Shown here piece after piece: positions 1 through 10,110 of a stretch of DNA of 64,000 nt. The translations under genes were made by a program, and so were the position numbers. Each line of letters opens with the position of its first letter. The first letter of the stretch is position 1. This DNA comes from Massospora cicadina (taxonomy: Eukaryota; Entomophthoromycota; Entomophthoromycetes; Entomophthorales; Entomophthoraceae), in assembly GCA_022478985.1 (NCBI GenBank), contig JAKSZP010017351.1:1-64000 (forward strand). Direction: 5' to 3'. The notes under the pieces are model-generated. The model was not told where the DNA came from. It did not search any database and worked only from the letters and a program-made list of their open reading frames with translations.

Positions 1-149
1 GGTTCAAATACCTACTTGATGATTCCTCTAGGTATAATTGTGTCTCAGCTTTCCTCTCTATTGGCTAACGGGCCAGCGCTTACTCCTATGGAAAATGTGG
101 AGAAATATGGTATGTTCAGAAAGGTAGTCCCCTCACAGCCTTTGTCAGG

Positions 150-1625
150 CAAATACTACGGTCTTTGCTAAGAGCGCGTTGAATCAGGATGATGTTACCA
201 GGGGTTATCACGTGAAGGATGAGATGGTGTGGTTTCAGGGGCGCTTATGGGTTCCCATTGGACCATTTTGCTTGAAATTACGGGGCCATTATGACGAATC
301 ACCATTTGTCATCCTGGGAGGCAAAGACTCTGGAGATAATTTACTGCACTTACAATTAAATTGGGTTAGCTGTACAGGTGGGCAGGTACTGTAAAGAGTG
401 CCTATTCTGCAACCAAATGATACCAAATCTCTAGCCACTAGCGGGGTTGCTGGTACCAGTTCAAAAGGCTGAAGGGACTTGGATTTCTTTATTTGAGGTT
501 TTATTGTGAAATTGCTTGTATCAGATGACCATGATGCCATCATGGTAATATAGGACAAATTTACAAAGTTTGACCACTTTATTCCTTGCAGAACCACAGT
601 AACTGCTGCTGAGATGGCTAGGCTCTTCATCACTCATGAGTTTGCTCTTCATGGGGTACCCAAGATATAATTAGTGATTGTGGACCCCAGTTTAACTCCG
701 TCTTTTGGAGAAAGTTGTGTAAGAATCTTAAGATTCGCCCCTGACATTCAACTGCCTATCACCCCCAATCAGATTAGCAGACTGAACAAGTGAACCAGTG
801 CCTAGAACAGCTCATGCGGTGTTACACCGCCGCAGATCATTAAGATTGGGTTATCCATCTCCCAATGGCCCAATTTAGTTATAACAACGCCCAACATGCA
901 TTAATCAGGCGTTCTTCCTTCTTTTCCAACTATGGATTCAATACCACCTTCAACATGGAGCCCAGTTGTGGATCTGAGGTAAAAGAGTTGGAAGACTTTT
1001 CCAAAATGATCAAGAAAGTATACCAGGGGGTGAGCACAGATTTAGATGTGGCCATGCAGACTTATAAGGAGAACGCTGATGGTATGAGACAAGTTGAACC
1101 AGCGTACAAGGAAGAAGATCTCGTGATGCTGGATGCTAAAAACATCCTAATCAAGCAATCATGCATAAAACTGGCACCAAAGAGAACTGGGTCATACTGC
1201 ATTGTCATAAAGGTGGGCCACGCCTCATACCAGTTGGATCTCCCTCCCTCGTTTTTTATCTTTTTCAGTCTTTCATTAAAGCAAGCTCACATTGTTTGAG
1301 GGCCTCCATCATAGACTCCTGAGGCTTATCTCATGGATGGGGCACCCAAGTGGGAAGTGGAGGAGATAGTAGCTCTCATTAGGCAAGAAGAAGACTTGAG
1401 AATCTTGTATTCTGAAAGGGATTTGATGCAGCGGAGAACAGTTGAGTTCCAGCGCGGGACTGTGTCCATACCCAAGACTTAATTGAATAATTTCACAAGC
1501 GTTTCTCAGAGGCTTTAGGTTCCAAGTCCAAGAAAACCGTCCCTGCCATGAAGTTGGCCCCTGCTCACAAAAACTTTTTCTTGGAGAATGCCCATGGAAG
1601 GGGAGCCCATAAAAGAGAAGGGTAA
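150..1625 (+). pseudogene. pol fragment of X: integrase plus chromodomain
   Basis: Broken coding sequence of a Ty3/Gypsy integrase. About 190-420 shows the zinc-binding N-terminal region. The catalytic core is visible at about 650-960, with IISDCGPQFNS, a glutamate in TEQVNQ, and then FSYNNAQH. A GPY/F-like block lies at 1110-1240 and a chromodomain-like segment at 1321-1440 (KWEVEEIVAL). A last frame with DLIE*FHKRF ends in TAA at 1623-1625, directly against the LTR. Stops and frameshifts separate every block. In living elements integrase inserts the cDNA, and the chromodomain can guide it to modified histones. Inactive here. Confidence 0.85.
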
Positions 1626-2520
1626 TGTCATGTTCACATGACTTTATTGAAGAGGTCAATGGCCAAGACAAGGCTGGGCGCCAAGAGTCAAAAAAGATCA
1701 AGCTACAGGACCTTCCTGACTTAAGGCACACCTTGGACCAACGCTGGGTGAAGGCCAGATATGCCCAGGTTGGTTCAGAAGAAGTGCGACCTGCCCAGCC
1801 ATGTGTAACGGCCTTAGCGTTAAAAAGTACATGTTACCACTTAAATTACAATGGTTCAATTTGGTTAATCGGCGAATGGGGGTTTGAAACTTGTCCAATT
1901 TATAAAATTTTCAACTTAGGCAGTCTCAAATTCGGTTTATAACTTGAGTTTGGTCAATATCAAAGTACATTATCCTGTCAGATGGAAGCATGTGCTTATT
2001 TGTGCACAAAGCTTAGTGCCACTTTCTCTGATTGATGATTCCCATGAATTGTCTTAAATATATCTGCTCAAGTCCAACCTTTCTCGGTGGTCATCTTCCT
2101 CCTTAATAAAAACCTCAAGTTAGTTTAAGTTTTTCCATGTTAACTTGGGCGAACTTGTGCGCAGACCACTTTATGGAGGTCTACTGCAACGGTAGCCTTA
2201 TGATTTGCACATATTTAACTCTTGTATATGGTGCACCACTGGGCCACCCTGGTTCCCTCCAGACCGAGGCACCCTGGCACTTCAGCCCAGATCCCCACTT
2301 GGATATGCTCTCCACTTTTAAGGCCACCCAAGTCTTGTTTTGGGTCTGATCTTTATTAGTCTTGACTGGGCTAAACACCATCGCCCTATATTGCTTTAGC
2401 CCAAGCACCCTCTGCGGGGCTATCCTTCCCTTAGTACTGATGACTAGTTCTCTTTAGTTAGGACTGTGCACCGTGCACCTCCTCGTTGGGAACTGGATAG
2501 TCTTAGACACTCTCCTGACA
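1626..2520 (+). repeat. 3' LTR of X (family B, 895 bp)
   Basis: Starts TGTCATGTTCACATGAC and ends CTCTCCTGACA. It is the same length (895 bp) as the solo copy at 58778-59672 and close to that at 47778-48667 (890 bp). A purine-rich tract (AAAAGAGAAGGG, 1611-1622) lies immediately upstream, as expected for a polypurine tract. The first 320 bases carry an open frame (1625-1942, containing HTLDQRWVKARYAQVG) whose translation is conserved in all three copies. Its ATG overlaps the pol stop as TAATG. Confidence 0.9.
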
Positions 2521-3637
2521 TCAACCTTGGGACAAAGTTTAACACGCTAAGCTTTTCAAGCCAAAATTTGTTTTGACCCTGTGTCAAAAAACCCTGCGAT
2601 AGAGTGAAAGCAGAAACAACCCTATCAGACTAAAGTTAAAACCTTCATGCTTTTTTAAGATAAAAATTGTAACAGAAGCAATAGGAAATTCATAAAGGGA
2701 AGTTCTGGTCAAAAATATAAGGACCAGGTGATGACACTTATTGGATAGCATCACTTACCATTACTGATCAATGATCATCATTGCTAGCCATAGTTCTAGC
2801 GTTGATTAGTTTATGGGACAAAGATTTTTAATTGAAAATTGCCTCATTGTGTAAGATGGCCAATTTAGAGGAAAATCTAGATGTGTAGCTTTATAACATC
2901 CTGGGATCAGACGCAAAAATAAAGAGATTCATGTAAGCTGACCATGAATAATTTGGTTTGCCTTCAAAAATCAGACCTTTGTAGTGAGGCACTCATGACT
3001 TAATTGCTTGACCACAATATCAGAATGTAATACTTTTATACATTAGTGATATAAGACTGCTGAGAGCTGGATTGGGGAGTTTTGATGAGTAGTTGCAAAA
3101 AAGGTCTTTTTAGGGTGCATCTCCACCAACATTTGTATTCCAGAAAAGAGATGTCACATCATAGTACAATATTTCTATAATGGTACAATCAATTTATTGG
3201 CGGCCAATATTTTCATCTGCTTTGGTGCAGACGGAGCAGTCCTAACTAGGGTAATCCAGTATGCAATGCTTGCTGTTCTTTATTTCATGGCAGAGGATCC
3301 TTCAGGTGGTCAAACGCTAATTGGAGAAGAAAATCTGGACTTTAGGCTTGAATCTAACTCCATGAGGTTGTAGTTAGTGTCAAGCCCCCTTCTTCTCCCA
3401 GCCGTTGATAATTTAGGGATGAGTTTGTGGTTTTGAAGTGGCTTTTTGGAGAAGTTTCCTGTATGTGATTAAAATATTACAAAATCTTTATTGCCTTACT
3501 AGCAAATTCGTTACCAATTTATTTGTAATCCCATGATTATTCTGAGTCTATTTCATAATTGTGGGATTTGATATCCCACCAAATATGGTAAGCGCTTCAC
3601 ACTGAATTTTGAACAAACAACTACCTAGCTGCACCGC
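2521..3637 (-). other. Decayed sequence, probably 3' part of LINE C
   Basis: About 1.1 kb of AT-rich sequence without a usable reading frame. It lies between the X LTR and the 5' LTR of element A. Across the A insertion it joins 36522 onward, where minus-strand non-LTR reverse transcriptase is recognisable, so by position it should be the 3' part of that element. I see no motif that proves this. Confidence 0.35.
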
Positions 3638-4734
3638 TGTTGGGATTTTAGAATGTTCACATCATCCGCTTAATATCATATTGTATTACCTCTTTATCCA
3701 TTAAGGGATAATTTAATGTAAGTAAATTCATTGCAGAAGTGAAGGTATCATCGTTTTGGTAACTATTTTTTTATTCTATTCTCTTTCTTTAGTACTAGAT
3801 GGTTTTTTATTCTATTCTCAATAAGATCTTAACTAAAATTGCCAGATTCAATTCCACCAGTTTATAAGTGTTTATGGGGAATGATCACTGACAAGGCTTG
3901 CAAGTGTTTCTGATTATTAATCAAATATTAATAATTAAGTATTATTTTATATCAAGCAGAGTTTGTCGCCAGTCAATAATGGTTTATTGGAAGTTGCTGA
4001 AGCGTTGACAACACTTTTATTGGCAACAACATGTAGTTTAACCTAAAAGCAACACGGCCTGCTATTAATGGGTACTAGATATCATTACCTAAGCAGGTTG
4101 CTAGCTTATTAAGGATAATCCATTAGAGTTGAGTAAGCGTTGGGACATACTCTTTAAATACACAACCTAGGAGGGGACATGACCTAGTCAACAACAGAAT
4201 TAAGCTAAGCGGATGAAATAACTGTTTTAGGTGGTTCTTAAGGGCTAAATTCATTAGCAATGAATGCCGTTCCTATTGGGGCACTAATGAAATAGTTGGG
4301 TGCAAAATTTTAATATAATTCCTTGAATTTATTTAGTAAAATGTAAAATACAGTTCACTTTAAAAAAGGTTATATACTTTTAAAATTTTTATTGTGCTCT
4401 TGTAATTATAGTGGAAGGGATAGTTTTCTCTTATCTATTTGTCTTGTGCCAAATCTTGTAACAGATTAAAGGAATAGTTCTCCTTGTCTAAAGAAGCTAA
4501 AGTACTTTAAAGGAAGATTGGAAGGAAAGCTTTCTTTGTTATCAAAAAGTGCTTAGAGTTACCAGAAGGAAGTGCATCAATACCTGTCTTGCGGCGAAGA
4601 TTTGGTCACATTGGTTGTGAGTAAAACTCAACTAGTCTAATTGTCTTCATAAATAATTAATGCACCACTATTATATTAATCAACAAAATTTAAAGCAAAC
4701 ATCAAAACTGTTCAATAACCCCAAAAAGTTTACA
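3638..4734 (+). repeat. 5' LTR of element A
   Basis: 1097 bp, starting TGTTGGGATTTTAGAATG and ending AAAGTTTACA. It aligns along its length to 35457-36521 (1065 bp); examples of matched blocks are TATCATCGTTTTGGTAAC and the region around CCTATTGGGGC. Subtracting the ultra-short insertion and its duplicated target (36 bp) gives 1061 bp, near the length of its partner. Confidence 0.88.
3768..3819 (-). mobile_element. Ultra-short poly(A) insertion 1 with 16-bp TSD
   Basis: A 20-bp insert at 3784-3803 (read on the minus strand: ACCATCTAGTACTAAAGAAA) is flanked by two copies of TTTTTATTCTATTCTC (3768-3783 and 3804-3819). The insert is absent from the paired LTR at 35.6 kb. Structure matches target-primed reverse transcription: A-rich 3' end and long duplicated target. 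Confidence 0.85.
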
Positions 4735-4736
4735 TT

Positions 4737-4754
4737 TGGTGATCACTACAGGGT
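4737..4754 (+). promoter_or_regulatory. Primer-binding site of element A
   Basis: TGGTGATCACTACAGGGT starts two bases after the LTR end. It begins TGG, complementary to a tRNA 3' CCA, and is nearly the same as the sites of E1, E2 and E3. The matching tRNA 3' end would be about CTGTAGTGAGCACCA. I cannot name the tRNA. Confidence 0.8.
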
Positions 4755-4798
4755 AGTTGAGCTAGCAGGCTAAGTGTTATCTTAAGATTACTAGCGGA

Positions 4799-6130
4799 AT
4801 GGCTTACAATAATGAACTTCAGAAGTTGTGTAGATAACTATAAATAGTGAACAAGTATACGCTAAATTTGGCGTCACAATACCATCTAACTGCCCTGGAT
4901 GAACGAGTAATTAAAGATGAGGAAGAAATAGAACAAGTTGCAAAGGGCAACAATGATCTTTAAGGGGAAGTCACACCCTTGAAGTAATAAAGACTTAAGT
5001 AATTAAAGAGTTACTGTTCATGAAGGATTCTTAAACCAGATAAAGAATGATTCAGCCATATTCTGGATGATGAAGATCAAATTTTAAAGAATTAACAGAA
5101 ACTCAAAAATTATAAGTGCAATTGTGCCCATTTGGAAGCAGAAAGAGCTGCCAAAAATAGAAGAAGAAGTTTCTTCTGAAAATTACAGCCACAAAGAAAT
5201 ATAATTGGAGCTGTGATGAAAGTTAAAGATTAAACCTGAAAATACCCATATCATTTATAGGGTTACAGGGAATATACCCTCTGCTACGGTTCCAGCAGAA
5301 GTTTTTATAAGACACTGAAATTACTATCTTCCATGAGGATAACATATGAGCGTTTTTACACCTGCTTGAAATGACAATGTTTGGATATGGTGAATTTCAG
5401 ATGGCAGTAAAAGTTATAAGCCGCATAGACACAGATTGCTAAAGTCAGGTTTTGCCTACGTGAACAGGGATAGGTTGTACAACAATGCAAAAGAAGCAAT
5501 CATGAATGAGTTTCACAGTCCTGAGCATGTGGCTAGATACAAACAAGAGTTCATGGGAATTTTTTTTAGAATAATGAAATATTATTTTCTTTGACTGTTT
5601 GATTTTACCAAGAAGCACAAATCCTAGCAGGGACAAAAGAATTATCAGATTTTGATTCACATATTGAAATGAAGATGGCACTTTGGCCCTACAGAGATCT
5701 TCACTGCGCTTGGTTTTGGCACTTGAATTTCAAACTTTCATATTGCAGATGGTGGAGTATCTCAAGATGTTAATATCAATGTTTAGAGCACCTTACTTAC
5801 CTTCAAATCCATTCCTGATAAAGAAATCATAAATACAGCGAAGTATACAGAGCTAATAATGGATTGATAAAATTGACTTGCAATGGGAAACAAATATGGA
5901 AGGACAAAAATGAAAAGATAAATCTCAAAAACTGCTACCACAAATTTGGAAAACCTGGATAGATGCCGCTCAATGTTGAAGCAAGAAGCCTAAAGAAAGG
6001 CAAATCTGGCTCAGGCTAAAGAGGAGGAAACTGTGTAGGATTCAAGAAAAATTAGCAGTCTAAATATGAAACAATATAGCACTTCAATCAATACTTTGCC
6101 CCCTGACATATTCAAAGATGAATTGGACTT
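4799..6130 (+). pseudogene. gag of element A, decayed
   Basis: From an ATG at 4799 a charged, coiled-coil-like frame is visible (LDERVIKDEEEIEQVAKG near 4900), then blocks such as KEAIMNEFHSPEHVARYKQE near 5490-5550. A degraded zinc knuckle (NCYHKFGKPG) lies near 5930-5965, followed by a lysine-rich tail. Many stops and shifts interrupt it. Gag would form the particle shell and bind the RNA. The assignment rests on position after the primer-binding site and the knuckle. Confidence 0.6.
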
Positions 6131-8590
6131 CTAAAATCTTTTTTTCAGATAAAGATACACCTGATCATCTCTATCAGGCTATCAATTTTGAATGTAAATA
6201 CAATCAACAGAGAGAATAAAAAGTGTATGAACCCTGAGAGTTTTTAAAAGAGGTCGCTCATCCTTATGCCTGTCAGCTAGTGGAAAAAATCAGAACTGAT
6301 GGAAATTCATAAGATTTTCTGTTAAAACTTTGGGGAGCTTAAACCTTTGGTTGAGTTCCAAATGAAAAGTTTAGGATTTGATTCCTCACTCTGAATAACA
6401 CTTGCTTTGGCTCCCTTGCTTAACTGCACACGTTCAAGTATAAGCTGTTTTTTGATAATAAGATATAATGTACAATAGTAGCATGAAGTCTACTATTTTA
6501 ATAGAGCTGATTGCCAAAATAGTGATACGGTATAACGCCAGCCTGGTGATTGTCCTAATATTGATTTCTTCTGAAATGGTAGGGACTTCTTACCTATTTC
6601 CTCTAATAAAACTTAAACTAAGGTAAGGTTAATAGGTTCTTCTTTCTTGTCACGCAGAGTCCATGGATATAAGATTAATTTAGATAAAGTATTTTCTTGT
6701 CCTTTTCTCTAATCACAAGAGCAAACAGTCTTAATCATAAGAGTATTTTAACTTCCAATTTAATCTGCTTTATTATAAAAAATCAAGGGGAATTTATAAG
6801 AAATTTGGTGCACAACTCTTTGGTTGGCAAAGTAATTAGGAACGGCAGCTGTCACCAATAAATTAACCCTCCAGAGTCACACCAAAATTATGATATTCTT
6901 CATCAAATGTAATTGGGTTCTCTTTACTACTTGACAACGACCTCTTCTAAGTTGAAACAATAATGTGTCCCAACATCTTCGCTCAAACCCCATCAAATTT
7001 ACCCTTATCTGGTATCAACCTGCTTAGGTAATGATAATCTTACCCATAGATTGAAGATTGTGATCCAGTATTAACTTGAAAGTTTCTCTATGAAAAGTGG
7101 CATTACTCACCTGAAACTTATAAACCCCTTAGTCAATTGGCAACTAAACCTGATCAACTCCTACAAGTCAAAAAAGGTATAGATAATAAATATTGACCCC
7201 CTAATTGTTTGTTTATTGTCAGGGATCATCACAAAAAAACACACATCAATTTGGTATATTGTAATCTGGCAGATCAATAATTATATGTCGGAGTATTAAT
7301 CCAAAGAATAGTTTGTGTATGTAACTAATACTTCAGCATCCACAAGAGGGATGAATCCCCTAGTGTACCATCAGATTAATATATATAATGAAGCTGGGTA
7401 ATGTGAGCATAAATAATAACATTTGTTTAAGACAAATATTGATTGTATGAACAAAATTTCCCTATTAGCACAAACAAGAAGTCTTTTTCAATTTATCCAT
7501 GCAATCTATTGAAAGTTTTGCAATCCGCTACATCAGGGCACTGCCAGTGTGCCAGGCCAATCAGTATGAGGACTGCTTGACTCTTTTCATTTTTACCTTT
7601 ATAGGCTTACCAACCCCACATGTGTACATCCTACCCACCAACTCAGCAGACCAACAACTTCGCTTTTTGGAAGCTCTACTTGGGTGTGCACTGGCATGTC
7701 ACCCCATTTAGAGCCATGATCCCACGTTACATGACCCTCATGGCTGAAAGCAATCATCCCATCATTGTTCATGGCCAAATGTCCAGGTTCCAGTTGGGTT
7801 CCTTATAGGGCTGAGGTATGGGAGCTGGCAGCATCAGCCACTCCAGGCGCGTCACCTTAAGCCTACTCTGGGTAAATTCTGTCCCATTTTATACCACCAG
7901 CAGCCCAAATCACTACTTTAAATAAATAATAAAGATGGGGAAAACAGAGATCTTTATTTAGGAGGGAATGATGACTATTTATACTAGGCTACTGCGGCTA
8001 TCACCCGTTGGCAATCCAATCCAGGACCTCATTCAATCACTATTCTTCTGCAGAACTGGTTCCTTCCTAATACATCCTTTTTGAACACCAAATATTAATT
8101 TGACTCATCCTTGGCACAAGTCACCTGGCATTCATATATGTTTACTCTTTATTATATACAATCTTCTAATATCTACAGCCTTAATAGCCATTACTCAGAA
8201 TTGTAGTCAGCAAAATCATCATTGCTCACTCTCATATCAGAAACCTCGACTTTCTGCTGAAAAAAAAATACTAAATGAATGGATGATTGGAATCTGGCGT
8301 CGAACATATTTTTTGCCTTATCCTGATTGATTAGTAATTGATTGAAATCCTTGGTTTTTAGTTGCTGGTGTCAATCTTTAATTAACTTTAGATCTATTGG
8401 GTATTATCCCAATACTTTGAAAGAGATCAGCACACCCAAATGGGGAGCATTAATTGCAATTATAACATTGATTATAATATCTAACTATGCGATTAATTGA
8501 TAATCAAACTTGACTAATTGACACCTCTGATTCTGCTTTATGGGTGTAATTTCATCTGGTTAAGTTGCTGACAAAAATAATCTACACTCT
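6131..8590 (+). other. Unresolved insertion between gag and protease of A
   Basis: In element D the zinc knuckle and protease are about 450 bp apart; in A they are about 2.7 kb apart, so roughly 2 kb is extra. A possible unit runs from about 6518 to 8573, ending GCTGACA, with AAAAT on both sides (6513-6517 and 8574-8578), but its first bases AGTGATAC are not TG. The middle (about 7585-7930) is less AT-rich than its surroundings. No known domain was recognised. Confidence 0.35.
7499..7808 (+). pseudogene. Unknown coding-like fragment inside the A insertion
   Basis: Two overlapping open frames (7499-7711 and 7620-7808). The second contains FWKLYLGVHWHVTPFRAMIP and IIVHGQMSRFQLG. Base composition is more balanced than the flanks, and a tail with TAAATAAATAATAAAG follows at about 7920. 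I do not recognise the protein. GGGCTGAGGTATG at about 7808 recurs at about 52080, so it may belong to a repeat family. Could be a retroposed fragment or part of a solo LTR. Confidence 0.25.
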
Positions 8591-8670
8591 AGATTTGGTG
8601 AATGATGCCATGAGTCACCTAGTAAATACCTTATTACAATACTCATAATGTATATTTGCAGATACTATAG

Positions 8671-9404
8671 TCAAACAAGTAAAAATATGGTCATATTTGA
8701 CAGTGGAGTGCCAATAATACGTTTTGACCAAGATATTGTAGTGAATAAATTCATCCAACTTGGAACACCAGAAGGAATATGATACCACTGGATCAGATAC
8801 ACAACAACCTGTGGATATACAGTGCACTGCCTCTTAGCTTCAGATTACAGGTGGTATCATCTTCCACCATAGTATTGGCAAATTGAAAAGTATAACATTC
8901 TCATTGGAACGGAAATTCTAATAAAATGTAGTGTCAGATGCAAGATTTGTTTTGAATACTTTAACTACTTTGGGGCAAGCGTTTCCTTTGGTATACCAGA
9001 GAAAAGGAGAAACTCAATTTAATAAGAAAACTATTTTTGTATATCTAAATTACTTCAAAGTCATAATTCTTATCCAATACAAGTTGGATGAAAGAAATTT
9101 CAGGGAAATGCCAATGCAGATCCTTGAGAACCAAGGGATACCATTGAGAATAGCTTCCAAATTATATAAAATTAAAGCCATTCTACTAGGAAATTTAAAT
9201 AATAGTTTACAAGGGTTAACTTTAGAAATCCTGGAACAAGTATATATAGAAGATGAAGCCCAATGCAAAAAGTTAAGATTAAAGCCTTGGGTAGCTCTGG
9301 GGATTATAATGCCCGGCCACAGTGGTAATCAAGCTCTACCAGCCAATCTGAGCAAAAACCTAATAAAGGTGGATAAAACCAAGTTATCGCATTTTCTCAC
9401 CTAA
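8671..9404 (+). pseudogene. Protease and protease-RT linker of element A
   Basis: Aspartic protease signature MVIFDSGVPI near 8690-8720, followed later by the family's LIGTEIL block (about 8905). A long open frame (8931-9404, 157 aa) comes next with AILLGNLNNSLQGL and KPWVALGIIMPGHSG. It matches the position of the linker between protease and RT in Gypsy Pol. The protease would cut the Gag-Pol polyprotein. The linker may be the divergent counterpart of the dUTPase-like domain in E1-E4. Confidence 0.6.
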
Positions 9405-10110
9405 TTATAAATACTGAATCTGTGAGTTCCACGATTTTGGGACGCTAGAAAAAATGGGACTACTTGTGGATGTTTCTAAAATATTTATGTACTGATTGAT
9501 TAATAGCAACTTGCTGGGTTATCAAAACATCATCAGGGGAAAGTGCTAAATTAATTAAAAAATATTTGGTAGTATTTGCTCAGGATGATCATGACCTCAG
9601 ATGTGCTAGATATGTGATCCATAAGGTTAATACTTGGAAAACCTGGAAATATGAATGTGACCTGTCCACTGATCCAAGGACCTGAAGCAGTAGTCAGTGA
9701 AGAAATCAGTAAATTGATTGAGCATGGGTTTCTTGTACCTTCTCCAAGTCCATGGGCAAGTCTGATCATTACAATGAGGAGAAAGGATGGATCAAATCAA
9801 GTAGTGATATTGTACTTCTTGTTAAATATAGTTACTAAGAAGTATTCATATCTACTGATGAGGATAGATGATGCACTTGATCGTTTAAAGAATCCAAGTT
9901 GTTTTCAGTAATGGATTTGATCTCAGGGTATTGGCAGATAGACTTTTCCAAAATAAGAAATAAGAAATGTGTGATAAGCATCACATAAGGATTATAACAG
10001 ATGACTAAAATTCTGCAGGGGCTATGTAACATGACAGCTACCTTCCAAAAGGGCGATGGGTTCCATTCTAGGAGATTTGAAGTTATCCTGCACTTTAGTG
10101 TACTTGAATG
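9405..10110 (+). pseudogene. Reverse transcriptase of A, first part
   Basis: Fingers/palm region of a Gypsy RT in broken frames: VFAQDDHDLRC (about 9570), EISKLIEHGFLVPSPSPWAS (about 9698-9757), VMDLISGYWQIDFSK (about 9910) and LQGLCNMTATFQK (about 10010). It stops at CTTTAGTGTACTTGAATG, immediately before the catalytic YLDD, where G1 is inserted. The rest resumes at 12034. Confidence 0.8.

Larger units (their letters stand above)
1..2520 (+). mobile_element. Element X: 3' part of a chromodomain Ty3/Gypsy retrotransposon
   Basis: The window opens inside the pol gene of a Gypsy element and runs through integrase, chromodomain and a complete 3' LTR ending at 2520. The 5' part lies left of the window. 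The LTR family (B) recurs as solo LTRs at 47778-48667 and 58778-59672, which fixes both LTR ends. The right flanking target copy would be TCAAC (2521-2525). X is inserted in what I take to be the 3' part of LINE C. Confidence 0.85.

Noticed and set aside
289..633. Minus-strand 114-aa open frame opposite the X integrase
   Set aside because: It is antisense to recognisable integrase sequence and shows no domain of its own.
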